NCBI GenBank assembly: GCA_900544265.1
Contig: UQUQ01000004.1
Span: forward strand, 67,658-131,657
From: an uncultured Alistipes sp.
GTDB taxonomy: Bacteria > Bacteroidota > Bacteroidia > Bacteroidales > Rikenellaceae
Length of the DNA stretch: 64,000 bases
Direction: 5' to 3'
The notes beneath the pieces are model-generated. The model saw nothing but the letters and a program-made list of their open reading frames with translations. It was not told the DNA's origin and searched no databases. The translations under genes were made by a program, and so were the position numbers. Shown here in pieces: positions 9,429-17,849 of this stretch; positions within the stretch are counted from its first letter, which is position 1, and every line of letters begins with the position of its first letter.

Positions 9429-10277
9429 ATGAAGTATTTCGGAGCACACGTCAGCGCCGCGGGCGGCACGGAGAACGCCCCCGCCAACGCACACAAAATC
9501 GGAGCCACGGCCTTCGCGCTCTTCACGAAGAACCAGCGGCAGTGGGTCGCCAAACCCCTCACGGCCGCCGAGATCGACGCCTTCCGCCGCGCCTGCGACG
9601 AGTACGGCTACACGCCGGCGCAAATCCTGCCGCACGACTCGTACCTGATCAACCTCGGGCACCCCGACGCCGAGGGGCTGGCCAAGTCGCGCGAGGCCTT
9701 CATCGAGGAGATGAAGCGCTGCGAGCAGCTGGGGCTCGACCGGCTGAACTTCCACCCCGGGAGCCACCTGAAGCAGATCACCGAGGAGGAGAGCCTCGAC
9801 CGCATCGCCGCGTCGATCAACCTCGCGCTCGAAGCCACGCACGGCGTGACGGCCGTCATCGAGAACACCGCGGGGCAGGGCTCGAACCTCGGCTTCCGCT
9901 TCGAGCACCTCGCCTACCTGATCGACCGCGTGGAGGACAAGTCGCGCGTGGGGGTCTGCATCGACACCTGCCACGCCTTCGCCGCGGGCTACGACCTGCG
10001 CACGGCCGAGGCGTGCGAGAAGACCTTCGCCGAGCTGGAGCGCGTCGTGGGCTTCCGCTACCTGAAGGGCATGCACCTGAACGATGCGCTGAAGATTCTC
10101 GGCAGCCGCGTCGACCGCCACACGCCACTGGGCGACGGGATGATCGGTCTGGAGTGTTTCCGCTACATCGCGCGCGATGCGCGCTTCGACGGCATTCCGC
10201 TGATTCTCGAAACGCCCGACGAGAGCCGCTGGGCCGAGGAGATCGCCCGCCTGAAGGCCTTTGCCGGGGAGGCGTAG
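9429..10277 (+). CDS. nfo: Deoxyribonuclease IV (AP endonuclease, Nfo)
   Basis: A 282-residue zinc-dependent endonuclease IV that cuts 5' of abasic sites in base excision repair. The family's TIM-barrel metal motifs are all visible: [10 protein letters not shown] at the start, [66 protein letters not shown] and PLILETPDE. Length equals the usual size. I chose ATG 9429 (MKYFGAHVS) because the family begins there and the promoter box lies just upstream. The gene converges on the aminotransferase operon and shares a bidirectional terminator with it. Confidence 0.97.
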   Translation: MKYFGAHVSAAGGTENAPANAHKIGATAFALFTKNQRQWVAKPLTAAEIDAFRRACDEYGYTPAQILPHDSYLINLGHPDAEGLAKSREAFIEEMKRCEQLGLDRLNFHPGSHLKQITEEESLDRIAASINLALEATHGVTAVIENTAGQGSNLGFRFEHLAYLIDRVEDKSRVGVCIDTCHAFAAGYDLRTAEACEKTFAELERVVGFRYLKGMHLNDALKILGSRVDRHTPLGDGMIGLECFRYIARDARFDGIPLILETPDESRWAEEIARLKAFAGEA

Positions 10278-10303
10278 GCCCGTCCGGGATCGGCAGGAAA
10301 ACG

Positions 10304-10339
10304 AAAAGACCGTCGGAGTCGCTCCGACGGTCTTTTTTT
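10304..10339. terminator. Bidirectional terminator between nfo and the aminotransferase
   Basis: A perfect 12-bp stem AGACCGTCGGAG / CTCCGACGGTCT with a 3-nt loop, flanked by AAAA on the left and seven T on the right, so it can stop transcripts from both sides. Confidence 0.95.
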
Positions 10340-10377
10340 ACGGATAGATATTTTGCACGGTCGTCCGCACCGGCCCG

Positions 10378-11577
10378 TTACAGCCGGTCGAGGCATTCGC
10401 GGATGAGCGCCGCGCTTTCGCGCACCTCCTCTTCGGAGATGGTCAGCGGCGGCGAGATGCGGAAGGCCGTGTCGCAGTAGAGGAACCAGTCGCTCAGGAT
10501 GCCCGCCTGCTTGAAGAGCTCCATGATCCGGTAGAGCTTCGCCGAGTCGCCCAGCTCGACGGCCAGCAGCAGTCCCGAACGGCGGATCTCCCGCACGGCG
10601 GGATGGTCCGCGAGCAGCTCCTCGTAGAGGGCGCCCTTCGCCTCGACGGTCTCGACGACGCGGTTTTCGAGCAGGTAGTTCAGCGCCGCAAGCCCCGCGG
10701 CGCAGCAGACCGGATGGCCGCCGAAGGTGGTGATGTGTCCCAGCGCCGGATCGTGCTGCAGGGTATCCATGATCTCGTGCCGCGAGACGAAAGCCCCGAG
10801 GGGCATGCCCCCGCCGAAGGCCTTGGCCAGGCAGACGATGTCGGGCGTGACGCCGTAGCGCAGCGAGGCGAACATCGCGCCGGTGCGTCCCAGACCGGTC
10901 TGTATCTCGTCGAAGACGAGCAGCGCGCCCACCTCGTCGCAGCGGCGCCGCAGCGCCTCGAGATAACCCGGCTGCGGCAGCCGCACGCCCGCCTCGCCCT
11001 GCACGGGCTCGGCCAGCACGCATGCCGTGCGGCGGGTGATGCGCTGCAGGGCCTCGAAGTCGTTGAACTCGATGGCCTGCACGTCGGGCAACAGCGGGCG
11101 GAAGGGCTCCTTCCACTCCTCGCCCTCGGGCGCGCCCATCATGCTCATCGCGCCGTGCGTCGAACCGTGGTAGGCCCGCCGCATGGAGATCATCTCGGTG
11201 CGTCCCGTGAAGCGCTTGGCCAGCTTCAACGCCCCCTCGACCGCCTCGGCGCCCGAGTTGACGAAGTAGACGCTTTCGAGTGCCCCGGGCAGCAGCGACG
11301 CGATGCGCGCGGCATACTCCACCTGCGGCGACTCGACCAGTTCGCCGTAGACCATCACGTGCATGTAGCGCGCGGCCTGCTCCTGCACGGCGCGCACGAC
11401 GGCCGGATTCGCATGGCCGACGTTGCTCACCGAGACGCCCGCCACCAGGTCGTAGTAGCGTTTGCCCTCGGGCGTATAGAAGAACGAGCCCTCGGCGCGC
11501 GCCACCTCGACGAGCATCGGCGAGGGCGACGTCTGGGCCACATGGCTGAGAAACTGTTTGCGCAGAATCGTATTCAT
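10378..11577 (-). CDS. Class III PLP-dependent aminotransferase
   Basis: A 399-residue fold-type I aminotransferase of the ornithine/acetylornithine/4-aminobutyrate group. The PLP-binding motifs are clear: VNSGAEAVEGALKLAKRFTGR, AYHGSTHGAMS, EPVQGEAGV, LLVFDEIQTGLGRTG and the Schiff-base lysine in CLAKAFGGGMPLGAF. The substrate cannot be settled from sequence; this clade in Bacteroidales is usually annotated only as an aspartate aminotransferase family protein. It is the last gene of a cvpA-rsgA-trmH-aminotransferase operon, 9 bp downstream of the methyltransferase. None of its neighbours are arginine or ornithine genes, so context does not help. Confidence 0.9.
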   Translation of the reverse strand: MNTILRKQFLSHVAQTSPSPMLVEVARAEGSFFYTPEGKRYYDLVAGVSVSNVGHANPAVVRAVQEQAARYMHVMVYGELVESPQVEYAARIASLLPGALESVYFVNSGAEAVEGALKLAKRFTGRTEMISMRRAYHGSTHGAMSMMGAPEGEEWKEPFRPLLPDVQAIEFNDFEALQRITRRTACVLAEPVQGEAGVRLPQPGYLEALRRRCDEVGALLVFDEIQTGLGRTGAMFASLRYGVTPDIVCLAKAFGGGMPLGAFVSRHEIMDTLQHDPALGHITTFGGHPVCCAAGLAALNYLLENRVVETVEAKGALYEELLADHPAVREIRRSGLLLAVELGDSAKLYRIMELFKQAGILSDWFLYCDTAFRISPPLTISEEEVRESAALIRECLDRL

Positions 11578-11586
11578 ATCGGTTGA

Positions 11587-12273
11587 TTATTTCTCCGGAA
11601 ATCGTTTTTCGAGGATCGCCGCCGCGTCGCGCACGCTGGTCGTCATCCAGCGGTAGAGCACCTCGGCCTGCGCGGCGTCGTCCATCCGCCAGCCGGGAAC
11701 GGTCAGTCGCACCCGCTCGGAGAGCATGTAGATGAGGATCGCGGCCGAAGCCGAGACATTGAGGCTCTCGACCATGCCGCACATCGGGATGCGCAGAAAC
11801 TCGTCGGCCGCGGCAATCACCTCGTCCGAAATACCCGCATGCTCCGTGCCGAAGACCAGCGCGAAGGGGCCCGCCGCCACGTCGAACGTCTCGGGCGTAT
11901 GGTCCCCGCGGTGGGGCGTCGTCGCCACGATGCGGTACCCTTCGGCCTTCAGCGCCGCCAGGGCATCGGCCGTCGAGGGGTGCCGCACGACGTCGACCCA
12001 CTGCTCCGTGCCGCGCGCGATGGCCGTGTTGGGCTCGAAACGGCACAGTGTCTCGACGGTGTGCAGGCGCTGCACGCCGAAGGCCTCGCAGTGGCGGATC
12101 AGCGCCGCGGCGTTCTGCCCGTGGTACATGTTCTCGGCCAGCACGGTCAGATAGCGCGTGCGGCCAGCCACCGTGCGGCGGAAGAGGTCGTAGCGCGCTT
12201 CGGTCATGAACTCCCGAAGGCAGGCGATGCGCTCGGCATACCACGCCGGCTCCCTATTTGCGGTATTTGTCAT
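11587..12273 (-). CDS. SpoU/TrmH family RNA 2'-O-methyltransferase
   Basis: A 228-residue SPOUT methyltransferase, most like tRNA (guanosine-18-2'-O)-methyltransferase TrmH. The three SpoU motifs are present: NAAALIRHCEAFGV (motif 1), ALVFGTEHAGIS (motif 2) and IPMCGMVESLNVSASAAILIY (motif 3, forming the trefoil knot SAM pocket). An N-terminal extension (residues 1-45) resembles the TrmH tRNA-binding part. The start overlaps the 3' end of rsgA by 20 bp, which points to coupling. I call the family with confidence, the exact G18 target less so. Confidence 0.9.
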   Translation of the reverse strand: MTNTANREPAWYAERIACLREFMTEARYDLFRRTVAGRTRYLTVLAENMYHGQNAAALIRHCEAFGVQRLHTVETLCRFEPNTAIARGTEQWVDVVRHPSTADALAALKAEGYRIVATTPHRGDHTPETFDVAAGPFALVFGTEHAGISDEVIAAADEFLRIPMCGMVESLNVSASAAILIYMLSERVRLTVPGWRMDDAAQAEVLYRWMTTSVRDAAAILEKRFPEK

Positions 12274-13174
12274 CTTCGTCGAGGATTTTCAGGTAACTTT
12301 CGTAGCGGGCCAGCGAGATGTCGCCGCTCCGCACCGCCTCGATGACGGCGCAGCCCGGTTCGTGCGTGTGCGTGCAGTTGTAGAAGCGGCATCCGGGTGC
12401 CGTGCGCATCATCTCGGGGAAGTAGTGCCACAGTTCGGCGTCGTCGATGTCGATCAGCCCGAAGCCCTTGATGCCGGGCGTGTCGATCACCGCCCCGCCG
12501 CCGGCCAGCGGATACATCGTCGAGAAGGTCGTCGTGTGGCGCCCCTTGTGATGGCTCTCGGAGATTTCGCCCGTGCGGATGTCGAGCGTCGGGTCGATCG
12601 TCCGGATGAGCGTCGACTTGCCCACGCCCGAGTTGCCCGAGACGAGCGTGCGGCACCCCGCCAGCAGCTCCCGGACGCGCTCCACCCCCGTGCCGTCGGT
12701 CGCCGAGACCTCCAGCACTTCGTACCCCGCCCCTTCGTAGACGGCGCGGAACGCCGCAACGGCCGCCGCGTCCTGCAGGTCGATCTTCGAGAGCAGGATC
12801 ACGACCGGGATCTTGTAGGCCTCGCACGTCACGAGGAAGCGGTCGACGAACTCGGGCGGCGTCTCGGGCTGGCGCAGCGTCACCATGAGCAGCGCGCGGT
12901 CGATGTTCGCCGCGATGATGTGCGACTCCTTCGAGAGGTTCGACGCCCGGCGGATGACGTAGTTGCGCCGCGGCACGATGTCCACGATGACGTGGTCGCC
13001 GTTCTCATCCTCCTCGCAGCGCACCTCGTCGCCCACGACCACCGGATTGGTCGACCGCACCCCCTTCAGGCGCAGGCGGCCCCGGATGCGGCAGCGCACC
13101 GGTTCGCCGTCGCGCAGGACGTCGTACCAGCTGCCGGTCGCACGGACCACCGTTCCCGTAAAATTCCGCTCCAT
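12254..13174 (-). CDS. rsgA: Ribosome small subunit-dependent GTPase A
   Basis: A 306-residue circularly permuted GTPase that helps late 30S maturation. Order: OB-fold (residues 1-65, FTGTVVRATGSWYDVL, CRIRGRLRLKG), then the permuted GTPase domain with G4 before G1: LLSKIDL, SGNSGVGKSTLIRTI (P-loop) and DTPGIKGFG (G3), then a C-terminal zinc-binding segment GCRFYNCTHTHEPGCAV. All match the YjeQ/RsgA family, at normal length. It starts only three bases after the cvpA stop and overlaps trmH, so these genes form one operon. Confidence 0.97.
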   Translation of the reverse strand: MERNFTGTVVRATGSWYDVLRDGEPVRCRIRGRLRLKGVRSTNPVVVGDEVRCEEDENGDHVIVDIVPRRNYVIRRASNLSKESHIIAANIDRALLMVTLRQPETPPEFVDRFLVTCEAYKIPVVILLSKIDLQDAAAVAAFRAVYEGAGYEVLEVSATDGTGVERVRELLAGCRTLVSGNSGVGKSTLIRTIDPTLDIRTGEISESHHKGRHTTTFSTMYPLAGGGAVIDTPGIKGFGLIDIDDAELWHYFPEMMRTAPGCRFYNCTHTHEPGCAVIEAVRSGDISLARYESYLKILDEDDKYRK

Positions 13175-13177
13175 CGC

Positions 13178-13768
13178 TCAACTGTTTTTCGCAACCGGCG
13201 CCGCTGCGTCCGGTTCCTGTTTCGCGTCCGATCCGGCGGAGTCCGTCCCCGGCACCAGCTCCTCGAGGCGCGGCAGCTCGGGCAGCGAGACCTCCGTCCC
13301 GGCCTGCCGGAGGCGGGGCAGCAGCCACTGCGAGATCCGCAGCACGGGCCCGTAGCTCTTCGAGCGGTCGATCGTCCGGCGCCCGACAAGCGAGTAGTCG
13401 GCATTCAGGGTATCGAACACCGAGAAGAGCACGCTCAACACCAGCAGGTACTTGGCGACCGAGACGACGATGCCCAGCACGACGTCCGGGACGCCAAACC
13501 CGGCGAAATGGAAGAGCTTGCGCAGCAGCCGCCCGAGCAGCGCGACGGCGAGGATCACGACGACGAGCACCGTGACGAAGCCGCCCGCGGCGGCAAAGCG
13601 CTCCTCGAGGTGCAGCAGCGCGCCGACCTCGGCGCCGTAGCGGGCCGCGAGCCAGATGCCGAGCACGATGCCCGCCAGCGAGCAGACCTGGAGGATAACT
13701 CCCCGCCGGAAGCCGCACCACACGGCGACGAGGAGTACCAGGCAGACTATCAGATCGATCGTATTCAA
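13178..13768 (-). CDS. CvpA family membrane protein
   Basis: A 196-residue inner-membrane protein with four predicted transmembrane helices in the first 130 residues (IDLIVCLVLLVAVWCGF; VCSLAGIVLGIWLAARY; FVTVLVVVILAVALLGRLL; VVLGIVVSVAKYLLVLSVLF). The FRRGVI, LAGIVLG and FAGFG.PD.VLG patterns fit the CvpA/colicin V production family. The C-terminal 60 residues are soluble, ending in a proline/alanine/acid-rich tail. First gene of the operon, with a TATCTTTA -7-like box 26 bp upstream. The family's molecular role is not established; envelope stress tolerance is often reported. Confidence 0.88.
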   Translation of the reverse strand: MNTIDLIVCLVLLVAVWCGFRRGVILQVCSLAGIVLGIWLAARYGAEVGALLHLEERFAAAGGFVTVLVVVILAVALLGRLLRKLFHFAGFGVPDVVLGIVVSVAKYLLVLSVLFSVFDTLNADYSLVGRRTIDRSKSYGPVLRISQWLLPRLRQAGTEVSLPELPRLEELVPGTDSAGSDAKQEPDAAAPVAKNS

Positions 13769-13794
13769 AAGCCTATCGTTTCAGTTTGTCCGGT

Positions 13795-13802
13795 AAAGAT
13801 AC
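13795..13802 (-). promoter_or_regulatory. -7-like box for the cvpA-rsgA-trmH operon
   Basis: Minus strand TATCTTTA, one mismatch from TAnnTTTG, 26 bp upstream of the cvpA ATG. Confidence 0.45.
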
Positions 13803-13912
13803 GAAAATTTACCGAAAAGCGACAAGGTCCCACCCGCGGCATCCCGACCGGAGCAACACGCCCCGGTCCGGCAGCCGCCGCATACCTTAAATATATAAGC
13901 AGGACAGTATCC

Positions 13913-14131
13913 TCAACGGATCACGTCGCGCAAGGTGACGTTCAGGGCATTGCAGATCGTGCAAAGCGTCTTCAGCGTCAGATTCGTCCGCCCGGCCTCG
14001 ATGCGGCTCAGGTTCGACCGCTCCATGTCGCAACGGTAGGCAAGTTCCTGTACAGTCAATTTGTTTTCCAGCCGTAATTCTTTGATACGCCGCGAGATAT
14101 ACGCGACCTCCTCACGATAATCCATTCCCAT
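13913..14131 (-). CDS. Small XRE-type helix-turn-helix regulator
   Basis: A 72-residue protein that is little more than one Cro/CI-type HTH domain: ISRRIKELRLENKLTVQELAYRCDMERSNLSRIEAGRTNLTLKTLCTICNALNVTLRDVI (in segments: RIKELRLENKLTVQELA, RCDMERSNLSRIEAG, LKTLCTICNALNV). The second and third helices fit the HTH_3/XRE pattern very well. I chose the ATG at 14131 (MGMDYREEV); 14125 is a close alternative. The longer frame upstream crosses the opposite promoter and reads as junk. It is divergent from a large surface lipoprotein, with a perfect 16-bp palindrome between them, so it may repress that gene or itself. It has no sensor domain, so any signal must come from elsewhere. Confidence 0.85.
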   Translation of the reverse strand: MGMDYREEVAYISRRIKELRLENKLTVQELAYRCDMERSNLSRIEAGRTNLTLKTLCTICNALNVTLRDVIR

Positions 14132-14153
14132 TTCAAAAAAATTGCCGAAAAAG

Positions 14154-14184
14154 TTTGTTACGCAAATTTTTATATATATCTTTG
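14154..14184 (+). promoter_or_regulatory. Promoter of the large surface lipoprotein
   Basis: TTTG at 14154-14157, a 19-bp spacer and TATCTTTG at 14177-14184. This is one of the best consensus promoters in the window and leaves a leader of about 95 nt. Confidence 0.8.
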
Positions 14185-14192
14185 CAATGCGC

Positions 14193-14208
14193 GTATCATA
14201 TATGATAC
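14193..14208. promoter_or_regulatory. Perfect 16-bp palindrome, candidate operator
   Basis: GTATCATATATGATAC, identical on both strands. It starts 8 bp after the -7 box, so it covers the expected transcription start of the lipoprotein gene. It sits between that gene and the divergent XRE regulator gene, an ideal repressor position. The regulatory role is an inference. Confidence 0.6.
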
Positions 14209-14285
14209 CAACAAATAGCTGACAAGGCGCTAACACATTGATAATAACTGCATACAAACACTTCTATCATCCAAATTATTTATCT

Positions 14286-17200
14286 ATGAAACACAACTTA
14301 TTAAGGAATTTCCTGGCATTGGTTCTTTCGGGAATCATGCTTGCCGGTGTCGGTTGTAAGAATTACGACGACGACATCGACAAAATCAACAACCGCCTCG
14401 ACGAGCTGTACGTGACGGTTGCCGACCTTGACGAGCAGATCGAGAGCGTCCGGAACGCGATTCCGAGCCTCGATGCCCTGAACGAGGAGGTAGCCGCCCT
14501 GCGCAGCGAACTCGATGGCGTGAAGACCGACGTCGCCTCGATCGATCAGAAGCTGGAGGCCATCGGCGACGTGCAGGCCAAGCTCAACGAGCTGTCGCAG
14601 GAGCTGAAGGACTACGTCAACGGCGCAATCCAGTCGTCGGAGGAGACGCTCCGCAACGAACTGGCCACGAAGGGTGCCGTCAGCGAGCTGGAGGCGCTCA
14701 TCAAGGGCATTCAGGAGGACTACGAGGCCGAGCTTAAGGAGATCAACAACAAGCTCACGGCACTCGAGGGTACGGTCGGCGAGAATTTCTCGGGCGACAT
14801 ACAGGACCTCAAGGATCGCCTGGCCGCTCTTGAGGGTTCGGCTGCTGCCGATGCCGAGGCGCTGAACGACCTGACCGATCGCGTCGAGGCGCTGGAAGGT
14901 ATCAACCTGACCGAGAGCGATGTCAACAAGCTGATCGAGTCGCAGATCAGCGAAATGCTCGATGGCGAGCCCTGGCTGGGCGACAGCCTGAACGAGGCCA
15001 TCGCCGCCTACCTGACGAACAACGGCTACATCACCAACGCCGCTCTGAACGGCTATGCCACCTACAACGAGACGCTGGCCAAACTTATTGCCGAGATGCA
15101 GAACGAGCAGAGCGACTACGCCGCCGCCCTGATCGCCTTTATCCAGGCCAACCAGACGCAGATTGACGCCAACGAGCTGCAGATTCTGGTAGACGGCAAC
15201 CAGAAAAAGATGAGCGAGCTCATGAACGAGTTCAGCAAGCGTCTGTTTGCGCTGGAGAACCGCATCCAGTCGCTGGTTTATGTTCCCTCGTCGCTGGCCG
15301 AGACCTCGAACATCATCCCCGTAACGCCCGCGCCCTACATTATCTTCGACGACAACAGCCGGGAACACCTCGGCAATCAGACGCTCGAGATGACCTTCCG
15401 CGTATCGCCCGCTTCGCTGGCCGACAAGATCGTGAAGGAAGGAACCGTTTCGATCATCACGCGCAAGGTTTCGATGAGCAGCACGAACGGCCCCGCCTTC
15501 ACGGTGGAGAGCGTCACCGCAAGCGAGGAGAACGAGGGTGAGTTCACTGTCAAGGCCACGACCGACTACAAGTTCGGCTCGAAAAACGACGAGACGCTTG
15601 CCATTGCGCTGAACGTCAAGATCGCAGGTGTCACGACCGGCTCGGAGGGCGAGCAGACCACGCACACGGGCATCGACTACACCACGTCGTTCCTCGGCCT
15701 GAAGTATACCGGCAACGGGGCATGCATCAACGACGCCCTGCGGATTGTCAAGGTCGATGACGAAGGAAAACTCGTTGCCGGCCTGTCGAACGGCCTGTAC
15801 AGCAGCAGCCTCAAGTACAACGACTATTCGGTAGTCAACTTCCTCGAGGGCTTCGATGTCTACTACTTCGACGGCAAGAAGTACATGCCGCTGTCGGAGA
15901 TGTGGGGCGACGTGCTGAAGATCAGCCGCAGCGCATTCGACGACAAAAAGAACACGATCAACTCGGATAACAAAAACAGTTACAAGGTAACGGCCGCGTC
16001 GGTGCAGATCGACGAAGCGAACCTGCCGACCACCGACACCGACCTGATCGGTGACGTGATCACATCGAGCAAGGTAACCTTCACGGTAGCCAACGAGGAA
16101 GGCAAGACCCTTGAGATCGGCGAGGCCCAGCACAAGGTAACGGTCGTATCCAACGGCGTGGAGACCAGTGTTCCGCAAACCACAATCGCATGGAACCACA
16201 CGAAGGCTCTCAACAAGAGCTACACGGGTAACCCCGTAGATATGGAGCCGAAAGTAACGGTTGAGCATTACAAGGAGATGAAACCCGCCTACACTTATGT
16301 AATGGGCAGCATCGAAGATTTCAACAAATTTGCTCTCGCAAACCAATGGGCTTCCTATATCGCCGATAACGCAGGTGAGATCGTAGATGGAGCCTATGTC
16401 ACGCTGGTAATGAACTCGACCCCGACGGCCGAAAACGACGTACAGCGTATCACACCGACGTTCTACGGCATGACCTTCGCCGAAGCCGGCAACTACACCG
16501 CATACGTCAAGTACGTTCACAGCGACAAGACCACGACGACGATCACGATCCCCGTAACGGCATCCGGTGCTCCGGAGATCAGCTACGAAATCAGCAAGGA
16601 GGTGATGTATGTCGGCACGTCGACCTACACCGTAGTCGAGGGCTTCGCCGAGAAACTTTGGAAAGACGCTTACAAGGAGGCATTCGGCAGCAAAGAGGAC
16701 TTCCTCGCAGTCGTAGCCGCCATGTCGGCCGCAACGGGCGACAAGGACGAGGCCACGCTCGCCGTAGCAGGCAATAACATCAACGTCTCCTTCCCCGCCG
16801 AGTACGAGTTCAAGACCTACTATTCGACCCTGACGCTCGCTGACAAGAGCGGTCTGGAGATTGTCTTCCCGGCCGAAATCACGCTGACCGAGGCTCACGC
16901 CACGCTGACGCCCAACCCGCTCTTCGTAACGAACGGCCGCGTCAACGCCATCGCCGAATTCAACGCAGACGGTTCGCGGTACGACGTAGTCGCTCAGCCG
17001 CTGGGCAACGCCTACACCTATCAGGTTGGCGAGGGTGAGCAGGCTCTCCCGGGTGTGAAGGTTGTCTACGAGATCAACAAGGAGCTGCAGGGCGACAAGC
17101 TCGACGAGATGACGGAGAAGGGTCAGACCGTTCCGGAGATCGACGTCGACAACAAGCTGATCTGGAACGACTGGGGCGCTCTGGAACTCAAGGTAGACGC

Positions 17201-17660
17201 CTACCTCGTGTTCACGAACAGCAATGAGGAGGTCAAGGGTTCGCGCGTAACCTTCACCGTAGCCATCGACAGCCCGTATGCCGACGACAAGATCACGGTG
17301 GCAACCAAGGGCAACGAGTTCGAACTTTCGCAGGACGCATCGTTCAAGGTAGCCCAGCTGCTGACGCTCAACTCGACCTACCAGAGCGGCGATCCCGCAG
17401 CGAACACCAACGTCTTCGACGCCTCGACGGAGAACGGTCTGCATGCAAACCTCGCCAAGGCCCTGGGCGGTGAGGTGAAGTACGAGACGACGTTCAGCAA
17501 CGTGAACTTCACGTTCGACGAAGAGACCGGCGTCATCACCTACACGGGCGAAGACAGCAGCCTGAAGCCCGTATCGCAGACGATCGAGGTCAAGGTAACC
17601 TACACCAACAACTTCGGTGTCGAGTTCGCACCCGTCACGGTTCAGATCAAGACCAAATAG
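14286..17660 (+). CDS. Large coiled-coil surface lipoprotein (PL29 N-terminal/DUF4988-like)
   Basis: A 1124-residue predicted lipoprotein; the signal ends in GIMLAGVGC (lipobox Cys at about residue 24). Right after it comes KNYDDDIDKINNRLDEL, then some 300 residues of heptad-like coiled coil (LDEQIESVRNAIPSLDAL, LKDRLAALEGSAA, LTDRVEALEGI). This N-terminal pattern is seen in Bacteroidetes proteins annotated as PL29 lyase N-terminal or DUF4988 domain. The remaining 750 residues are beta-rich Ig/fibronectin-like units (VTVEHYKEMKPAYTYVMG, FTVAIDSPYADDKI) without a catalytic domain that I recognise. A fibre-like surface adhesin or sensor is likely. The C-terminus (VTVQIKTK) is unremarkable. AT content is higher in the leader than in neighbouring genes. 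Divergent XRE regulator and operator-like palindrome suggest switched expression. Confidence 0.7.
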   Translation: MKHNLLRNFLALVLSGIMLAGVGCKNYDDDIDKINNRLDELYVTVADLDEQIESVRNAIPSLDALNEEVAALRSELDGVKTDVASIDQKLEAIGDVQAKLNELSQELKDYVNGAIQSSEETLRNELATKGAVSELEALIKGIQEDYEAELKEINNKLTALEGTVGENFSGDIQDLKDRLAALEGSAAADAEALNDLTDRVEALEGINLTESDVNKLIESQISEMLDGEPWLGDSLNEAIAAYLTNNGYITNAALNGYATYNETLAKLIAEMQNEQSDYAAALIAFIQANQTQIDANELQILVDGNQKKMSELMNEFSKRLFALENRIQSLVYVPSSLAETSNIIPVTPAPYIIFDDNSREHLGNQTLEMTFRVSPASLADKIVKEGTVSIITRKVSMSSTNGPAFTVESVTASEENEGEFTVKATTDYKFGSKNDETLAIALNVKIAGVTTGSEGEQTTHTGIDYTTSFLGLKYTGNGACINDALRIVKVDDEGKLVAGLSNGLYSSSLKYNDYSVVNFLEGFDVYYFDGKKYMPLSEMWGDVLKISRSAFDDKKNTINSDNKNSYKVTAASVQIDEANLPTTDTDLIGDVITSSKVTFTVANEEGKTLEIGEAQHKVTVVSNGVETSVPQTTIAWNHTKALNKSYTGNPVDMEPKVTVEHYKEMKPAYTYVMGSIEDFNKFALANQWASYIADNAGEIVDGAYVTLVMNSTPTAENDVQRITPTFYGMTFAEAGNYTAYVKYVHSDKTTTTITIPVTASGAPEISYEISKEVMYVGTSTYTVVEGFAEKLWKDAYKEAFGSKEDFLAVVAAMSAATGDKDEATLAVAGNNINVSFPAEYEFKTYYSTLTLADKSGLEIVFPAEITLTEAHATLTPNPLFVTNGRVNAIAEFNADGSRYDVVAQPLGNAYTYQVGEGEQALPGVKVVYEINKELQGDKLDEMTEKGQTVPEIDVDNKLIWNDWGALELKVDAYLVFTNSNEEVKGSRVTFTVAIDSPYADDKITVATKGNEFELSQDASFKVAQLLTLNSTYQSGDPAANTNVFDASTENGLHANLAKALGGEVKYETTFSNVNFTFDEETGVITYTGEDSSLKPVSQTIEVKVTYTNNFGVEFAPVTVQIKTK

Positions 17661-17722
17661 ACGGCAACATCCCGCAGGGAAGGTGGGAATAGGCTAACAT
17701 CTGAATGACACCCTGCGTGCCG

Positions 17723-17755
17723 GGGAGGAGATCGGAAACGGTCTCCTCCCTTTTT
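17723..17755 (+). terminator. Rho-independent terminator
   Basis: Stem GGGAGGAGA / TCTCCTCCC with a 10-nt loop, followed by five T, 62 bp after the lipoprotein stop. Confidence 0.85.
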
Positions 17756-17787
17756 GTGTTCAGACGGGGAGATGGCGGCACAAAAAT

Positions 17788-17818
17788 TTTGTGTTCCGCA
17801 CGCTTTGCGCTATCTTTG
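17788..17818 (+). promoter_or_regulatory. Promoter of the GH2-like gene
   Basis: TTTG at 17788-17791, a 19-bp spacer and TATCTTTG at 17811-17818. It excludes the longer in-frame start near 17754. Confidence 0.75.
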
Positions 17819-17849
17819 CCTCCGGTGCTACATATCCATCCGCCCTGCC

